From Anaerolineae bacterium (GTDB taxonomy: Bacteria > Chloroflexota > Anaerolineae > Aggregatilineales > UBA2796): 64,000 nucleotides of DNA. Under the pieces are notes generated by a model. That model was not told the DNA's origin, did no database searches, and worked only from the letters and a program-made list of their open reading frames with translations. This document shows positions 63,333-64,000 of this stretch, in pieces. Position 1 is the stretch's first letter. Every line of letters starts with the position of its first letter. The stretch is taken from the NCBI GenBank assembly GCA_019637555.1, contig JAHBVK010000012.1:1-64000 (forward strand), given 5' to 3'. The position numbers and the translations under genes are program-made.

Positions 63333-64000
63333 CTAACTTGTTGTACGAATTGCTTCACGCTGTGCGGTATGCCTCGCCTTACGACTGAACGGTGAGCGGA
63401 CGCTGTGGAAGAGTTCGCGTACTACCTGCCGTAAATCGTCGCCCCAATAGTCAATGTGCGTTATTCGCTGTCCATTGAGCACATCAAACTTCATGGCACC
63501 CTTACCACAGCAAATCAACCAGATCGGTACCCCTGCTTGATCCAGTATTACGGGTAGTTCAGCCAAACGCGCCGCATTCTCTATATTGTCTGCGTAGAAT
63601 ATCACCGTTACGGCGTTGATGCCGTTTGCCTCCTCAGCAACGATCTGCGTTCCGGTCTCGTCGTACAAAAGAATCGTGGCTGCCATTAATCCACTTCGCC
63701 GTAACAGCGCGTTGAGAATGAGTAGTTCTAGTTCGGTGCGTTCATCTGCAAAACCAACTAACAATATAGCACGCTTGGAGTATATGATTGGCGTCGCTTG
63801 CAACAAGATGGTAATGCGGCGTTTGATCGTGTTGCTCGCCATATTTTCCGCCACGATAGTGGCAATTCCAGCGGTAACTTCCTGATCAATTGTATCTAGA
63901 ACACCCATCAGGATTGTGGTCAGCACAGTTTCAGGAGTGTATAGGGCAAAAGCTTCTGTGATCAGTGTATCAGCACGGGATTCGTCCAGATCCAGTAGCG
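63333..64000 (-). CDS. B12-binding-domain protein, 5' end beyond the window
   Basis: The frame is open to the window edge with no start: translation back from 63926 gives LLDLDESRADTLITEAF with no stop, so this is the C-terminal part of a longer gene. It matches the helical cap plus Rossmann B12-binding module of CarH/LitR-type MerR regulators: ALYTPETVLTTILMGVLDTIDQEV, then AILLVGFADERTELELLILNALL. The cobalamin motif W-x9-EH is not preserved (TIVAEN), so it may not bind B12. The missing N-terminus would show whether a MerR HTH is present. The SRPBCC gene follows by 23 bp. Confidence 0.78.
   Translation of the reverse strand, partial: LLDLDESRADTLITEAFALYTPETVLTTILMGVLDTIDQEVTAGIATIVAENMASNTIKRRITILLQATPIIYSKRAILLVGFADERTELELLILNALLRRSGLMAATILLYDETGTQIVAEEANGINAVTVIFYADNIENAARLAELPVILDQAGVPIWLICCGKGAMKFDVLNGQRITHIDYWGDDLRQVVRELFHSVRSPFSRKARHTAQREAIRTTS

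Noticed and set aside
1-64000. CRISPR array, tRNA, rRNA, insertion sequence or prophage
   Set aside because: No regularly spaced direct repeats, cloverleaf sequences, rRNA stretches, transposase or phage structural genes were seen.

Overview
The window is a bacterial chromosome segment of roughly 50-55% GC (judged by eye). It is packed with about 48 protein genes on both strands and contains no rRNA, tRNA, CRISPR array or insertion sequence that I could find. The mix of genes points to Chloroflexota, probably an Anaerolineae-like lineage: GAF-rich sensor kinases, a zinc-ribbon PP2C phosphatase, a Clp_N-RidA fusion, ribose-type ABC cassettes, a secreted serpin, a secreted pullulanase, and a B12-binding-type regulator beside an SRPBCC gene. 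This placement is inference from gene content; no marker gene in the window proves it.

Layout. 1-300: a candidate small structured RNA on the minus strand. 0.3-9.9 kb: a GT-C membrane glycosyltransferase, a GAF histidine kinase, an AhpD-fold protein without its cysteines, a PP2C phosphatase, an alpha/beta hydrolase divergent from a WYL regulator, an M24 peptidase and an acetoacetate decarboxylase-family protein. 10.1-14.1 kb: a tight three-gene operon of Clp_N-RidA fusion, voltage-gated-type channel with C-terminal GAF domains, and PPK2. 14.1-19.1 kb: penicillin-acylase-type Ntn hydrolase, DedA-like membrane protein, amidase. 19.1-27.9 kb: a minus-strand sugar uptake and catabolism cluster with a LacI-AraC hybrid regulator, a mutarotase-like protein, a DapA-family aldolase, two RbsC-type permeases, a binding protein, a single-domain ATPase, a small lipoprotein and an SDR. 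28-31.8 kb: an ABC-F ATPase behind a promoter-terminator leader, a HAD-IIA phosphatase and a DUF1028 protein. 32-35.5 kb: a 1164-residue fusion of a double-AAA+ Clp-like ATPase with a GGQ-less release-factor-2-like domain. 35.5-41.3 kb: a five-gene minus operon of ArsA/Get3-type ATPase, UbiB kinase, B3/B4 protein, unknown protein and HExxH peptidase. 41.6-49.4 kb: a UbiA prenyltransferase, a large multi-GAF kinase with a dead receiver, a small membrane protein, a sugar-nucleotide epimerase and RecJ. 49.6-57.5 kb: serpin, TIR-FGE protein, pullulanase, DUF4397-fasciclin protein. 57.6-64 kb: two receiver-only response regulators, an ArgH-like pseudoenzyme next to PEP carboxylase, an SRPBCC protein and a truncated (window edge) B12-binding-domain gene.

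How it fits together. The sugar cluster reads as one regulon: import of a monosaccharide or sugar acid, anomer handling, oxidation by the SDR and cleavage by the aldolase. The secreted pullulanase can feed maltodextrins to the cell, and the serpin and fasciclin protein act outside it. Several proteins keep a fold but have lost catalytic residues (AhpD-like, RidA domain, ArgH-like, receiver domain, RF2-like domain, B12 domain), suggesting sensory or scaffold roles. The strongest candidates for undescribed biology are the Clp-RF2 fusion at 31981-35475 and the Clp_N-RidA / channel-GAF / PPK2 operon at 10149-14104.
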